A DNA stretch of 40,535 nucleotides, from NCBI GenBank assembly GCA_015521325.1, contig WAOK01000002.1:134756-175290 (forward strand), read 5' to 3'. Source of the DNA: Desulfurococcales archaeon. Its GTDB lineage: Archaea > Thermoproteota > Thermoprotei_A > Sulfolobales > NBVN01. The notes below the pieces were generated by a model. That model did not search any database. It saw only the letters and a list, made by a program, of their open reading frames with translations, and was not told the origin of the DNA. Numbering within the stretch: the stretch's first letter is position 1; every line of letters begins with the position of its first letter. This document shows positions 16,343-24,202 of the stretch, in pieces. A program made the translations under genes and the position numbers.

Positions 16343-18442
16343 ATGAGGAGGGCGTACCTAGCCGTAATTCTGGCCATAGTCATCATCGCCTCAGCGTATC
16401 CGGCGATCCGGACTCAAGCATATATCTCGACGCCGTCATTGCCGATGGACATCTACGTCGTAGAGCCACGGTACTCCGCACCGTACCCGGTGCTCGTCGG
16501 CGGTAACTTCAGCATTGAAGTCTATGACTCCACTGCCTCGGCGACTGTTGCGGGGCTAGCGCTGGAAAAGCCGGGGCAGACATACGTAATACCACCCCAG
16601 TACTATGAGACAGAGAGAGCCGGTGACACAACCGTCGAACTCTATGTGAACCTACCGAGTAATGTGGGACCCGGTCTTTACGACATAGTGATCAACTTCT
16701 CCGTGGGCGAGGGCATCAGGACGGTTAGGGAGCCGAGGTCCGTGTGGGTGCTGGCTAGCTGGCCAGACAGACTCACGATATTCCATCTCAGCGACATACA
16801 CATAGGTGTCTACATCGACGGCATGTTCGCAAGACAGAGGTATGAGACAGCGGTCAACCTCATAAATGCCTATGTGACCGCCTACAACATCACGAACGCC
16901 ATAGTAGTCATCACGGGCGATGACGTCGACGTGGGCTCCGACCTCGTATCACTTAAGAGGTTCTGGTCAATTACGAACGAGTTCATGGTACCTACCTTCA
17001 TAGTCCCCGGCAACCACGACCACGCCGGCACAAGCGACGCGGACTTCGAGAGCAAGTTCTACGGGAGATGGATAGGCGAACCGTACTGGTACAGAGTGAT
17101 AGGTAAGTTCGTGCTCATCGGGCTCGACAGCACAGGCGACGGCTACCTCCCCAAGTACGAGCTTGAATTCCTCAACGACACAGTGTCGAAGTTCCAGGAC
17201 AAGTACGTGATGCTGCTCTACCACCACCCGATATTCAACAGCCCCGGCAAGTACCCCATGCTAGTTGAGGGAACGATCAACGAGAGCAAGGTGAAGGCCG
17301 CCCTCTACTCCTCCTGGAAAGACCACTACAGCGATTCCCTAGTACCATTCCTAAAGATAATCAACCAGCACCCCAACATCATAGCAGGGTTCTCCGGACA
17401 CATACACAGGGATGCCGTGGCACTATATGCCGAAAGGTACTGGCAGATAACGACCACGACCCTGGGCGGTGGAAGACCGTACTATAGGGGTTTCAGGGTG
17501 GTTGACGTCTTCGATAACGGCACTATTCACTTCTGGCTCAAGAAGGAGAGCGATCTCTTCACAGACACCTCATCGTTCAACACAGACAACGGAATACTGA
17601 TGGACACCCTCTACCTAGACGACGGCAAGGTCTACATAATGAACCTCAACATACCGACAACCCTCTACCCGTCCCTGCCGGATGAGTCAACTGTATACCT
17701 CTTCGTGAATGCCTCAATCACACCAGATAATTACACATTCTACCAGGGTAGTGACCACGTTAAGAACTACGAGTTCATCAGGTACGGCGACAACTACGTC
17801 GTGAAGACCGTAGTGGATACCCAGCCCGGGGCGCAGTACACCTTGATCCTTGCCGCTGAGCCAGACAACACACCACCTAGCGTATCACTGACCTATAGCC
17901 CGATGAAGCCCTTCGCCGGGAGACAGGCAGTCACCGTGATGGTACAGGCAAGCGACGAGGGGTGGGGGATAGCCCAGGTAAAGGTGTTCTATAAGCCAGC
18001 AGGTGCCACTGACTGGACCGAGCTCCAGACCACGTTCAGCGGAGGCATGTACCTAGCCCAAATACCGGCACTGAACGTACCATTTGTGCTTGTGAGGGCT
18101 GAGGCAACCGATTACGCAGGGAATATCGCAGACACGGATACATATAATATAACATACTTAGGCTACTCCACCACAACAACAACTACAACAACGACGACTA
18201 CGACAACGACTACTACCACAACAACCACAACGACCACTACTACAACCACAACGACCACTACTACAACAACAACGACCACTACCACCGCTAAGACGACGAC
18301 CACTACGACAATGACTACTACCACAACAACCACAACAACCGCTGCTCCGCCAGCTGGCGGGGACTATACACCGACACTGGTTGTCATCGGTATCGTTGTA
18401 GTCGTACTCGTCATTATAGTGGCGCTGAGTAGGAGAAGGTGA
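16343..18442 (+). CDS. Extracellular calcineurin-like metallophosphoesterase on a Thr stalk
   Basis: This 699-residue protein has a signal peptide (about 1-27), an Ig-like domain (about 35-138), a calcineurin-type phosphoesterase domain (about 143-400), a mixed beta region, and an Fn3/Ig-like domain (about 510-605). A run of 39 threonines plus a second Thr block forms a stalk, and a C-terminal helix ends in SRRR. All metal and catalytic motifs are present: DIH (151-153), GDDVD (192-196), GNHDH (223-227), HHP (294-296) and GHIH (352-355). It should cleave phosphomono- or diesters outside the cell. It starts 45 bases after the ATPase and is followed by a terminator-like hairpin, so it is the last gene of the transporter set. 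The natural substrate is unknown; purple-acid-type and phosphodiesterase-type activities are both possible. Confidence 0.88.
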   Translation: MRRAYLAVILAIVIIASAYPAIRTQAYISTPSLPMDIYVVEPRYSAPYPVLVGGNFSIEVYDSTASATVAGLALEKPGQTYVIPPQYYETERAGDTTVELYVNLPSNVGPGLYDIVINFSVGEGIRTVREPRSVWVLASWPDRLTIFHLSDIHIGVYIDGMFARQRYETAVNLINAYVTAYNITNAIVVITGDDVDVGSDLVSLKRFWSITNEFMVPTFIVPGNHDHAGTSDADFESKFYGRWIGEPYWYRVIGKFVLIGLDSTGDGYLPKYELEFLNDTVSKFQDKYVMLLYHHPIFNSPGKYPMLVEGTINESKVKAALYSSWKDHYSDSLVPFLKIINQHPNIIAGFSGHIHRDAVALYAERYWQITTTTLGGGRPYYRGFRVVDVFDNGTIHFWLKKESDLFTDTSSFNTDNGILMDTLYLDDGKVYIMNLNIPTTLYPSLPDESTVYLFVNASITPDNYTFYQGSDHVKNYEFIRYGDNYVVKTVVDTQPGAQYTLILAAEPDNTPPSVSLTYSPMKPFAGRQAVTVMVQASDEGWGIAQVKVFYKPAGATDWTELQTTFSGGMYLAQIPALNVPFVLVRAEATDYAGNIADTDTYNITYLGYSTTTTTTTTTTTTTTTTTTTTTTTTTTTTTTTTTTTTTTTAKTTTTTTMTTTTTTTTTAAPPAGGDYTPTLVVIGIVVVVLVIIVALSRRR
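18170..18340 (+). repeat. Poly-threonine stalk tract with tandem 21-base units in the phosphoesterase gene
   Basis: Codons 610-648 are all Thr, then Ala-Lys, then further Thr codons with one Met. A 21-base unit of seven Thr codons is repeated perfectly at 18221-18241 and 18242-18262. The second unit and its right flank (18242-18276) are identical to 11641-11675 in the binding protein gene of the same set. This points to growth by unit duplication and to exchange between the two genes. Confidence 0.9.
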
Positions 18443-18443
18443 T

Positions 18444-18460
18444 AGTGGAAACCACTTTTT
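18444..18460 (+). terminator. Hairpin plus T-run after the phosphoesterase gene
   Basis: AGTGG (18444-18448) pairs with CCACT (18452-18456) around AAA, followed by TTTTT. It starts one base after the TGA stop at 18440-18442. A hairpin is not required for archaeal termination, but the T-run is a usual signal. It would separate the transporter operon from the guide RNA and radical SAM gene. Confidence 0.5.
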
Positions 18461-18482
18461 CACCCCTAAACACCTTTTTAGA

Positions 18483-18534
18483 GGATGATGACCACGCCGC
18501 TTTTGATCGGTGATGAAGGACTCGAGCACTGACC
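18483..18534 (+). ncRNA. C/D box guide RNA, predicted to direct 2'-O-methylation of tRNA C56
   Basis: All elements of an archaeal dual-guide C/D box RNA are present in order and spacing. Box C ATGATGA is at 18485-18491, an 11-base guide at 18492-18502, a weak box D' TTGA at 18503-18506, a 3-base spacer, box C' GTGATGA at 18510-18516, a 12-base guide at 18517-18528, and box D CTGA at 18529-18532. GG before box C pairs with CC after box D. The second guide (AGGACTCGAGCA) is complementary to tRNA T-arms of the form GTTCGAGTCC, with one G-U pair at U54. The base pairing to the fifth guide base from box D is exactly C56. Cm56 is universal in archaeal tRNA and has been reported to be RNA-guided in Pyrobaculum, where the protein Trm56 is absent. 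The target of the first guide is not recognised. Confidence 0.8.
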
Positions 18535-18549
18535 CGTGGTGCAGTCACC

Positions 18550-20145
18550 ATGGATGCCGTGATACTTGACTGCCTAGCAACGGGTGATAGGCTGAGGAGG
18601 GTCTCGACTCTCGACGCCATAGGGGCAGGACCTAGGCTAGTGCTAGGTATACTTAAGTCGATGGGATACGATGCCGCGCTGATCCCATGTAGTGAGGTAA
18701 AGAAGAGAGCCTCTCTCATTAGGAAGGCTAGCTATGTCCTCGTCTCCGGCATGAGCACAGATCTTGGGTCTATGGAGAGGATACGCGAGTTCTGGGTGGG
18801 TAAGCCCTCCATAGCAGGCGGCCCCTCCTTTGTTGACTACGACCGTCTCTTAAGGATGGGCTATGACTATGTCGTCATAGGTGAGGCGGAACTACCGCTC
18901 CCTCTCCTCATGGAGAGGCTCAATGAGGGTGCTGATGTCTCCGGCATACCCAACGTGGCGTGGCTGGGCGAGAATAGTCCAATACGTAACCCTGGCCCAC
19001 CCTACGTTACTGAGCCGCACCTATGGCGCTTTGCCCCAGATACGGAAGCAGTTAGGTCGTATCCCGGCTGGTGGGGTGCCAGGGTCTACGTAGAAGTTGT
19101 GAGGGGGTGCAGCAACTTCTTTAGACCTACCCTCCGCCTTGCCGACGGGCGGAGGTGCATATTCTGCGACATCTGCCGAACCGGACCATTAGGGATGAGG
19201 ACGTACTGCCCGATCAACATACCGCCCGGGTGCGGGTACTGCTCTGTCCCGGCTCTCTTCGGCCCGGCAAGATCTAGGCCGTTAAAGGCGATCATTGAGG
19301 AAGTGCACGACCTCCTCGACATGGGTGTCCGGAGAGTGGTGCTCTCAGCACCGGATATCCTTGACTACGGACGCGACTGGCTCGTTAAGCCAGAACCATT
19401 GACTGATCCGAGGAACCCTCCGCCTAACCTGGATGCTCTCGAAGCTCTTCTCTCGTCCGTAACCGATCACCCTCGGATTAGAGGTGGTGATGCGTATGTC
19501 CTTGTTGAGAACATCAAGCCCAACCTCGTGGATGAGGATGTCGCTAGACTACTCGGTAAGTATCTCCGCGGTACACCAGTACATATAGGCCTTGAGACAG
19601 GTGATGAGGAGCATCACAGGGCCCTAGGCAGGCCCTCAACTGTGGGCGAGGTCATTAGGGCTGTGAGGCTCCTGAAAGAAGCTGGCCTAATACCCTATGT
19701 ATATGTCATCCATGGACTTCCGGGAGAGAACGAGAGAACCGTAAGGAACACAATTAAGGCGGTAAAGCAGGTGAGAGAGGCCGGTGCTGAGCACGTGACC
19801 CTCTACAGGTTCACGCCACTTAGGGGTACAGCCTTCGAAGGCTTTCCCAGACCTCCCCCTGCGGTTAAGTCCGTTGCCAGGCCCCTCTACGAGGCCGTCC
19901 GCAGGCTCAATAGGGAAGCCAACGCTGCCTACGTAGGTAGGGTCGTTAAGGTCGTTGGTGTAGCGAGGTCAGGCAATTCCACCGTGTCATATATGCTTCC
20001 CCACGGCCCGGTGGTTCGGGTTAAGTGGGGTAGGCCCGAGGAACTTATTGGTAAAGCCTTCCTCGTTAGGGTCACTGGCGTAGTTAAGGAGAGAGTTCTT
20101 GAGGGGGTACCGATTAGCGGAGGAGACGATGTTGGGTTGTCATAG
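18550..20145 (+). CDS. B12-binding-type radical SAM protein with TRAM-like tail and extra cysteines
   Basis: This 531-residue protein begins with a cobalamin-binding-like Rossmann domain (about 25-125, ending YDYVVIGEAELPL). A radical SAM domain (about 178-450) and a TRAM-like beta-barrel tail (about 457-521) follow; TRAM domains bind RNA. COG1031/MiaB-like proteins read 'RGC-xxx-C-xx-C' at the cluster site. Here RGC187 is separated from GC228GYC231 by an insertion with C203-x2-C206-x2-C209 and C220, giving seven cysteines. VPALFGPARSRP after C231 is the normal continuation, and IGLETGDEEHHRALGRP is a usual SAM-domain motif. The protein is likely an RNA- or cofactor-modifying enzyme; the substrate is unknown. 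The ATG at 18550 follows a GGTG site. It sits 15 bases after the guide RNA and overlaps the MFS gene by 17 bases. Confidence 0.82.
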   Translation: MDAVILDCLATGDRLRRVSTLDAIGAGPRLVLGILKSMGYDAALIPCSEVKKRASLIRKASYVLVSGMSTDLGSMERIREFWVGKPSIAGGPSFVDYDRLLRMGYDYVVIGEAELPLPLLMERLNEGADVSGIPNVAWLGENSPIRNPGPPYVTEPHLWRFAPDTEAVRSYPGWWGARVYVEVVRGCSNFFRPTLRLADGRRCIFCDICRTGPLGMRTYCPINIPPGCGYCSVPALFGPARSRPLKAIIEEVHDLLDMGVRRVVLSAPDILDYGRDWLVKPEPLTDPRNPPPNLDALEALLSSVTDHPRIRGGDAYVLVENIKPNLVDEDVARLLGKYLRGTPVHIGLETGDEEHHRALGRPSTVGEVIRAVRLLKEAGLIPYVYVIHGLPGENERTVRNTIKAVKQVREAGAEHVTLYRFTPLRGTAFEGFPRPPPAVKSVARPLYEAVRRLNREANAAYVGRVVKVVGVARSGNSTVSYMLPHGPVVRVKWGRPEELIGKAFLVRVTGVVKERVLEGVPISGGDDVGLS

Positions 20146-21289
20146 CTTAAGGTGTAGGGCATGGGCTATCTGCTATGTCGCTTACCTCTTTCTCTACAGC
20201 TCAGCATACGGCTCGTACGTAGCAGTAAGCAGGGCGGTGGCCAGGGACCTGCTGGGAGCTGACTACACTTTCCTAACGTATCTGATAGCGGCCGAGACTA
20301 TCCCCTCAATACTTGCCGTGTTCGCTGGGGCTCTGGCTGATGTTGTTGGGAGGAGACGGCTCATGGCCATAGGTTTTCTATCGGCTGTCCCACTGGCATT
20401 GATGTCCTGCTCACCGCTTCAGCTCTACCCCTTACTAGCGGGTCTCCACGTCACGCTCTTCACCCTCTCGTCTCCCTCGGTCACGGGCACGTACCTAGCG
20501 GCGACATCGTCTTCAGGCATAAGCTACTCGTACTACGGCATAGGCGGCTCCCTGGGGTGGGCCTTCGGCGGAGTGATCGGTTCAGCACTCATGGGCGCGT
20601 TCGGTGTTTCAGTGTCGTTCATATATTCCTTCATAGCAGTGGTGGCTGGTTTCACGTTTGCTTACATCTGCTACCCAACACACATAGACCTAGGAAGGGC
20701 TACCTCGTTCAAGGAGTCCCTCAAGGCGGTTAGGTACGCCCGCAACGCGCTCGTACCCGTGATCCTGGCGCTCATCGCCCTTGAACTCATGTGGAACGCT
20801 TCCTCATACAAGATACGCGTGTTCGTTAATTCAGAGGGCCTAGGGGACACCCTATACGGCGTGATCTACGTTATGGTGCCCGGCGTCTTAGGAGCTATTC
20901 TAAGGCCATTGGCTGGTTACTTAAGCGACAGATGTAACATACGTAAGATGTTCCTCTTCTCGATACTCTCATATTCAGCCGTATTTACCGCCTTCACGGT
21001 TCTTCCACCACCTGTTTTCCTAATAGCATGGTTCATACCGGTGTACCAGTTCTTTGACCAAGCAGCTATGATGGGTGTCTCAAGAGCGCTTCCGAGGGAA
21101 TATCAGGCAACAGCTGCCGGGGCAATGTCCACTGCCTGGACATTAGCTGGTCTCTCAGTACTGGCTCTCTCACCATTCATGGGCTCGGCGACACTCACCA
21201 CGATCAACCTGATAGCGACGGCCTTCTTCACTACCTCGTACGTAACGGGTCTCGCGGTGGGTGAATGGGTGAGGTCAGGGCATGAATAG
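20129..21289 (+). CDS. Major facilitator superfamily transporter
   Basis: This membrane protein of 386 residues has about 12 hydrophobic segments. The loop after helix 2 reads GALADVVGRRRLM, the MFS signature, and a related loop PLAGYLSDRCNIRKMF comes in the second half. It could export or import small molecules; no substrate can be read from the sequence. I choose the ATG at 20129 because GGAGGAG lies just upstream; an earlier in-frame TTG at 20099 would add ten residues that lie wholly inside the radical SAM gene. The two genes overlap by 17 bases and are surely co-transcribed, so the transporter may carry a compound linked to the radical SAM enzyme. Confidence 0.85.
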   Translation: MLGCHSLRCRAWAICYVAYLFLYSSAYGSYVAVSRAVARDLLGADYTFLTYLIAAETIPSILAVFAGALADVVGRRRLMAIGFLSAVPLALMSCSPLQLYPLLAGLHVTLFTLSSPSVTGTYLAATSSSGISYSYYGIGGSLGWAFGGVIGSALMGAFGVSVSFIYSFIAVVAGFTFAYICYPTHIDLGRATSFKESLKAVRYARNALVPVILALIALELMWNASSYKIRVFVNSEGLGDTLYGVIYVMVPGVLGAILRPLAGYLSDRCNIRKMFLFSILSYSAVFTAFTVLPPPVFLIAWFIPVYQFFDQAAMMGVSRALPREYQATAAGAMSTAWTLAGLSVLALSPFMGSATLTTINLIATAFFTTSYVTGLAVGEWVRSGHE

Positions 21290-21377
21290 TTCCTCAAGGC
21301 CCTGGCTCGGTAAGGCCGGGTCTCATCATACCCTAGTAGAGAGTGCATCCCGGCCTGAAAAATTGAACTTGCCGACC

Positions 21378-22826
21378 TCAGTAACCGACCTGCTTCCTGA
21401 ACTTCTCGACGTACTCGTCGAACGTTCCTATGAGTCTCAGCCACTTGCCGTAGTCGACGAGTGCCTTGGCGGCCTTAGCTGCCCTCTCGGGGGATAGGTA
21501 CATTGGTATACCCATCTCCTCCGCCTCTCTTGAGTATCTTGAGGTGTACTCCCCTCCAGTCGCCACACCAAGTATCGGTATGGGGTGTTCGAGCTCTCTG
21601 TTCACCTTCCTAACCCTCTCGATGAACCTCTTGTTGAGTTCAGGCGATATGCCAGGAACTATGTAGTACGGAAGCCATATGATCACGTCGACCTCGCCAG
21701 ACCTCATCAGGATCTCCACTGACTCGATCAAGTGTTCGTCAGTTGCCGAACCAGTCACGTCAACCGGATTATAGGGTGAAGCTATGGGGAGCAGAACCTT
21801 CCTAAGCTTCTCAACGGTCTTGTCGCTGAGCCTCGGCACCTTCAGGCCAAGGTCGCTAAGGGCATCAGTTGCCATAACGCCGGAGCCACCGCCCACAGTG
21901 AGGATCGCTGCCCTATCCCCTGGTGCGGGAGGCTGCATACCCAGTGCCATACCCACGTCGAAGAGCTCCTCCATTCCGTACGTCCTTATGACTCCCGTTT
22001 GCTTGAAGGCCGCCGAGTAGACATGATCCTGGCCAGCTAGGGCACCTGTGTGAGAAGAAGCCGCCCTAGCTCCCGCCGCCGTCCTACCTGACTTAAGCAC
22101 CGCCACCGGCTTGATCGGCGTTGTCTCTCTCAAGGCCTTCATGAACGCCCGACCGTCCTCCACCCCCTCGATGTACATCGTTATGACCCTAGTGTCCGGG
22201 TCCTCCCTCAGGTACTCGAGGAGGTCATCATCGTCTACGTCGGCCTTGTTCCCGTAGCTGACGAACTTGCTTATGCCGACCCCCCTCATCGCCGCCCAGT
22301 CGAGGACCGCTGAGCCGAAGGCGCCTGACTGTGATATGAACGCTATCACGCCGTGGCCGGGGAAGCCCTGCCTCTCCGGTGGGAGGAAGAGCGTGTTCAT
22401 GCCCGTCTTCGGCACGTAGACGCCGACACAGTTAGGACCTATCAGCCTCATTCCGTACTTCCTCACGACCTCGACAAGCTTCCTCTCTAGCTCGGCCCCC
22501 TCCGGCCCGACCTCCTTGAAGCCCCCCGAGATCACTATAAGGCCCTTTACCCCTGCCTCACCAGCGTCTTTGGCAACCGAGGGAACAGCTGGCGCCGGGA
22601 CGACTATGACTGCGACGTCTACTTCGTCCGGCACGTCCTTTATGGTTGGGTACGCCTTAAGACCGAGGATCTCGTTGGCCTTAGGATTGACAGGGTATAT
22701 CTTTCCCTTATAGAACATCTTGAGGTTCCTAAGGAGTTCGTAGCCGACCTTACCCGGCTTCCTTGATGCACCCACTACCGCGACGGTTCGGGGGTTGAAG
22801 AATACCTCAATATCTTTCCTAGGCAC
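21378..22826 (-). CDS. Acyl-CoA synthetase (ADP-forming), alpha subunit
   Basis: This 482-residue protein is the CoA-binding/CoA-ligase subunit of the archaeal enzymes that turn acetyl-CoA or other acyl-CoAs into the acid while making ATP. The N-terminal Rossmann CoA-binding domain starts with FFNPRTVAVVGASRKPGKVG (10-29). GPNCVGV (130-136) and FISQSGAFGSA (163-173) are family motifs. SSHTGALAG (257-265) contains the phosphorylated histidine, H259. The beta (ATP-grasp) subunit is not fused and is not in this window, so it must be elsewhere. The start is a GTG at 22826; the ribosome site is weak. This enzyme would be the energy-yielding last step of amino acid or sugar fermentation, in line with the peptide importer and aminopeptidase. 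Confidence 0.9.
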   Translation of the reverse strand: MPRKDIEVFFNPRTVAVVGASRKPGKVGYELLRNLKMFYKGKIYPVNPKANEILGLKAYPTIKDVPDEVDVAVIVVPAPAVPSVAKDAGEAGVKGLIVISGGFKEVGPEGAELERKLVEVVRKYGMRLIGPNCVGVYVPKTGMNTLFLPPERQGFPGHGVIAFISQSGAFGSAVLDWAAMRGVGISKFVSYGNKADVDDDDLLEYLREDPDTRVITMYIEGVEDGRAFMKALRETTPIKPVAVLKSGRTAAGARAASSHTGALAGQDHVYSAAFKQTGVIRTYGMEELFDVGMALGMQPPAPGDRAAILTVGGGSGVMATDALSDLGLKVPRLSDKTVEKLRKVLLPIASPYNPVDVTGSATDEHLIESVEILMRSGEVDVIIWLPYYIVPGISPELNKRFIERVRKVNRELEHPIPILGVATGGEYTSRYSREAEEMGIPMYLSPERAAKAAKALVDYGKWLRLIGTFDEYVEKFRKQVGY

Positions 22827-22865
22827 CTCTTAGGCACCGACGTTTATTTGGGGACGGAGTAAAAA

Positions 22866-23504
22866 TTATGTGCTCTTACCCGCCAGCTTGAGCCTTATGA
22901 GGGCCGCGAGGGCGCCGTTCCTTATCCCCTCATACCCCCTGCCCAGAGGGGAGAGAACCCCACTTCTCTTCAGCCTAGCTATCGCCTTACCAACGTCCTC
23001 TATCCCTACCCCGAGGGTCTCTGCCGCCGATGCTATGCTGTCTGAGTTCGCTATGGCCTCTAAGTACCTAATATCCTCAGGCGAAGGTTCCTTACCCGAC
23101 AGTATAGAGGAGAGCGCCCTAGTTAGGGCCTCCGCTACCGCTGCCTCAACGACGGCGGCGAGCTCGGCCGCGTCCGTTACGAATATGTCACTGAGGAGTA
23201 CTACCTCAACACCGAGCTTCTCCGCCAGCACCTCGGCGTCTCTGCCGGAGAAGCCCCTCGCCACTATTAGCGGCCTCATGCCGGTGAGTAAGGCGTTCAC
23301 GTACGCCTGCCTCACCCCGCCGACGTCAGCGTAGCCGGCCTTCACCTCCACTGCGTACTTCACTCCATTCTTCTCCACCACGAGATCTATGTCCGAGACT
23401 TGCTCACCATCTACCACCACAGGCTGCCTCTTCCCGATGACTCTGTAACCCATCTCCTCCAGAATAGCGGCGGCTATGTCCTCGCTGGCACGGCCTCTCC
23501 TCAA
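22866..23504 (-). CDS. RecB-like PD-(D/E)XK nuclease with C-terminal helix-turn-helix
   Basis: This 212-residue archaeal protein has an N-terminal PD-(D/E)XK nuclease-like domain: E8 in RASEDIA, D38/D40 in VSDIDLVVE, and E53-x-K55 in YAVEVKAG, followed by the helix RQAYVNAL. The core ends with LIVARGFSGRDAEVLAEKLGVEVVLLSD. Residues about 150-205 look like a winged helix (DSIASAAETLGVGIEDVGKAIARLKRSGVL). The motif set is complete, so cleavage activity is plausible, but the family is often called only 'RecB family nuclease' without a known role. The TTG at 23504 is preceded by GGAGG at good distance. It diverges from the upp gene. Confidence 0.75.
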   Translation of the reverse strand: MRRGRASEDIAAAILEEMGYRVIGKRQPVVVDGEQVSDIDLVVEKNGVKYAVEVKAGYADVGGVRQAYVNALLTGMRPLIVARGFSGRDAEVLAEKLGVEVVLLSDIFVTDAAELAAVVEAAVAEALTRALSSILSGKEPSPEDIRYLEAIANSDSIASAAETLGVGIEDVGKAIARLKRSGVLSPLGRGYEGIRNGALAALIRLKLAGKST

Positions 23505-23569
23505 CTTGCCTCCGCTGAGTCCTTCATCACGCGGTTAAATTCGCTTTTGCTGGGAAATGGTAGGGTACC

Positions 23570-24202
23570 GTGGGCAGACTACACCTGATAGATTCTCCGT
23601 ACACAAGGCGCTTACTAACCATTCTCAGGGACTCCGGGACTGGTAGGGCGGTGTTCATGAGGATTATGGAGGAGCTCGGGTATATAGCAGGTACTGAGGT
23701 CTACAGGTTTCTAGAACCCAGGGAAAAGAGGGTGGTCACTCCTCTAGGGACGACGTGGTCAGGGATTGATTTCCCTGAATTGGAAGAGACAGTGATAGTC
23801 TCCGTTCTGAGGGCCTCAGCACCTTTTACTTGGGGCATGCTAAGGGCCCTCCCTGGCGCTAAGGTGGGGTTCGTGGGCGCTAAGAGAATTGAGGGAAAAC
23901 GAATGAATGGTTTCTTTGAGGTTGAGATAAGTTACTTCAGCGTCCCTAGGGGGAGGGTGTACGTGATCGCGGACCCCATGCTCGCTACTGCATCAACAAT
24001 TTACGCTGTCCTAGACAGGCTCCGGGTGAGGGATGAGAAGGTTGTTATGGCATCGCTCATTGCCTCCGAGGAGGGTGTCAGGCGCGTGTTGTTGAGAGAC
24101 GAGGTTAGGGCGCTACTGACGTTCTCGGTCGATCCGGAACTGGATGAGAGAGGGTTCATAGTTCCCGGCCTTGGCGACGCCGGAGATAGGTGCTGTGGGT
24201 GA
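23570..24202 (+). CDS. upp: Uracil phosphoribosyltransferase
   Basis: This 210-residue enzyme makes UMP from uracil and PRPP in pyrimidine salvage. The PRPP loop reads IADPMLATAST (133-143), and the C-terminal uracil-binding segment reads FIVPGLGDAGDR, both typical. SVLRASAPFTWGML near 78-91 is the other conserved patch. The GTG start at 23570 lies about 35 bases after a TTAAAT element, giving a short leader. The last base of its TGA is the first base of the next gene's ATG, so the nitroreductase-like protein is translationally coupled to it. Confidence 0.93.
   Translation: MGRLHLIDSPYTRRLLTILRDSGTGRAVFMRIMEELGYIAGTEVYRFLEPREKRVVTPLGTTWSGIDFPELEETVIVSVLRASAPFTWGMLRALPGAKVGFVGAKRIEGKRMNGFFEVEISYFSVPRGRVYVIADPMLATASTIYAVLDRLRVRDEKVVMASLIASEEGVRRVLLRDEVRALLTFSVDPELDERGFIVPGLGDAGDRCCG

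Noticed and set aside
18444-18466. AGTGGAAAC-like string resembling the core of an archaeal origin recognition box
   Set aside because: It is a single copy inside a hairpin next to a stop codon and lies far from the Orc1/Cdc6 gene; a terminator explains it better.
18158-18529. Minus-strand Cys/Ser/Gly-rich frame, keratin-like in look
   Set aside because: It is again the Thr tract read backward and covers the guide RNA; no start site or family resemblance.
22199-22245. Minus-strand ATGATGA and CTGA 13 bases apart, like half a C/D RNA
   Set aside because: It lies within a conserved coding part of the acyl-CoA synthetase (an aspartate-rich loop) and has no C'/D' pair.
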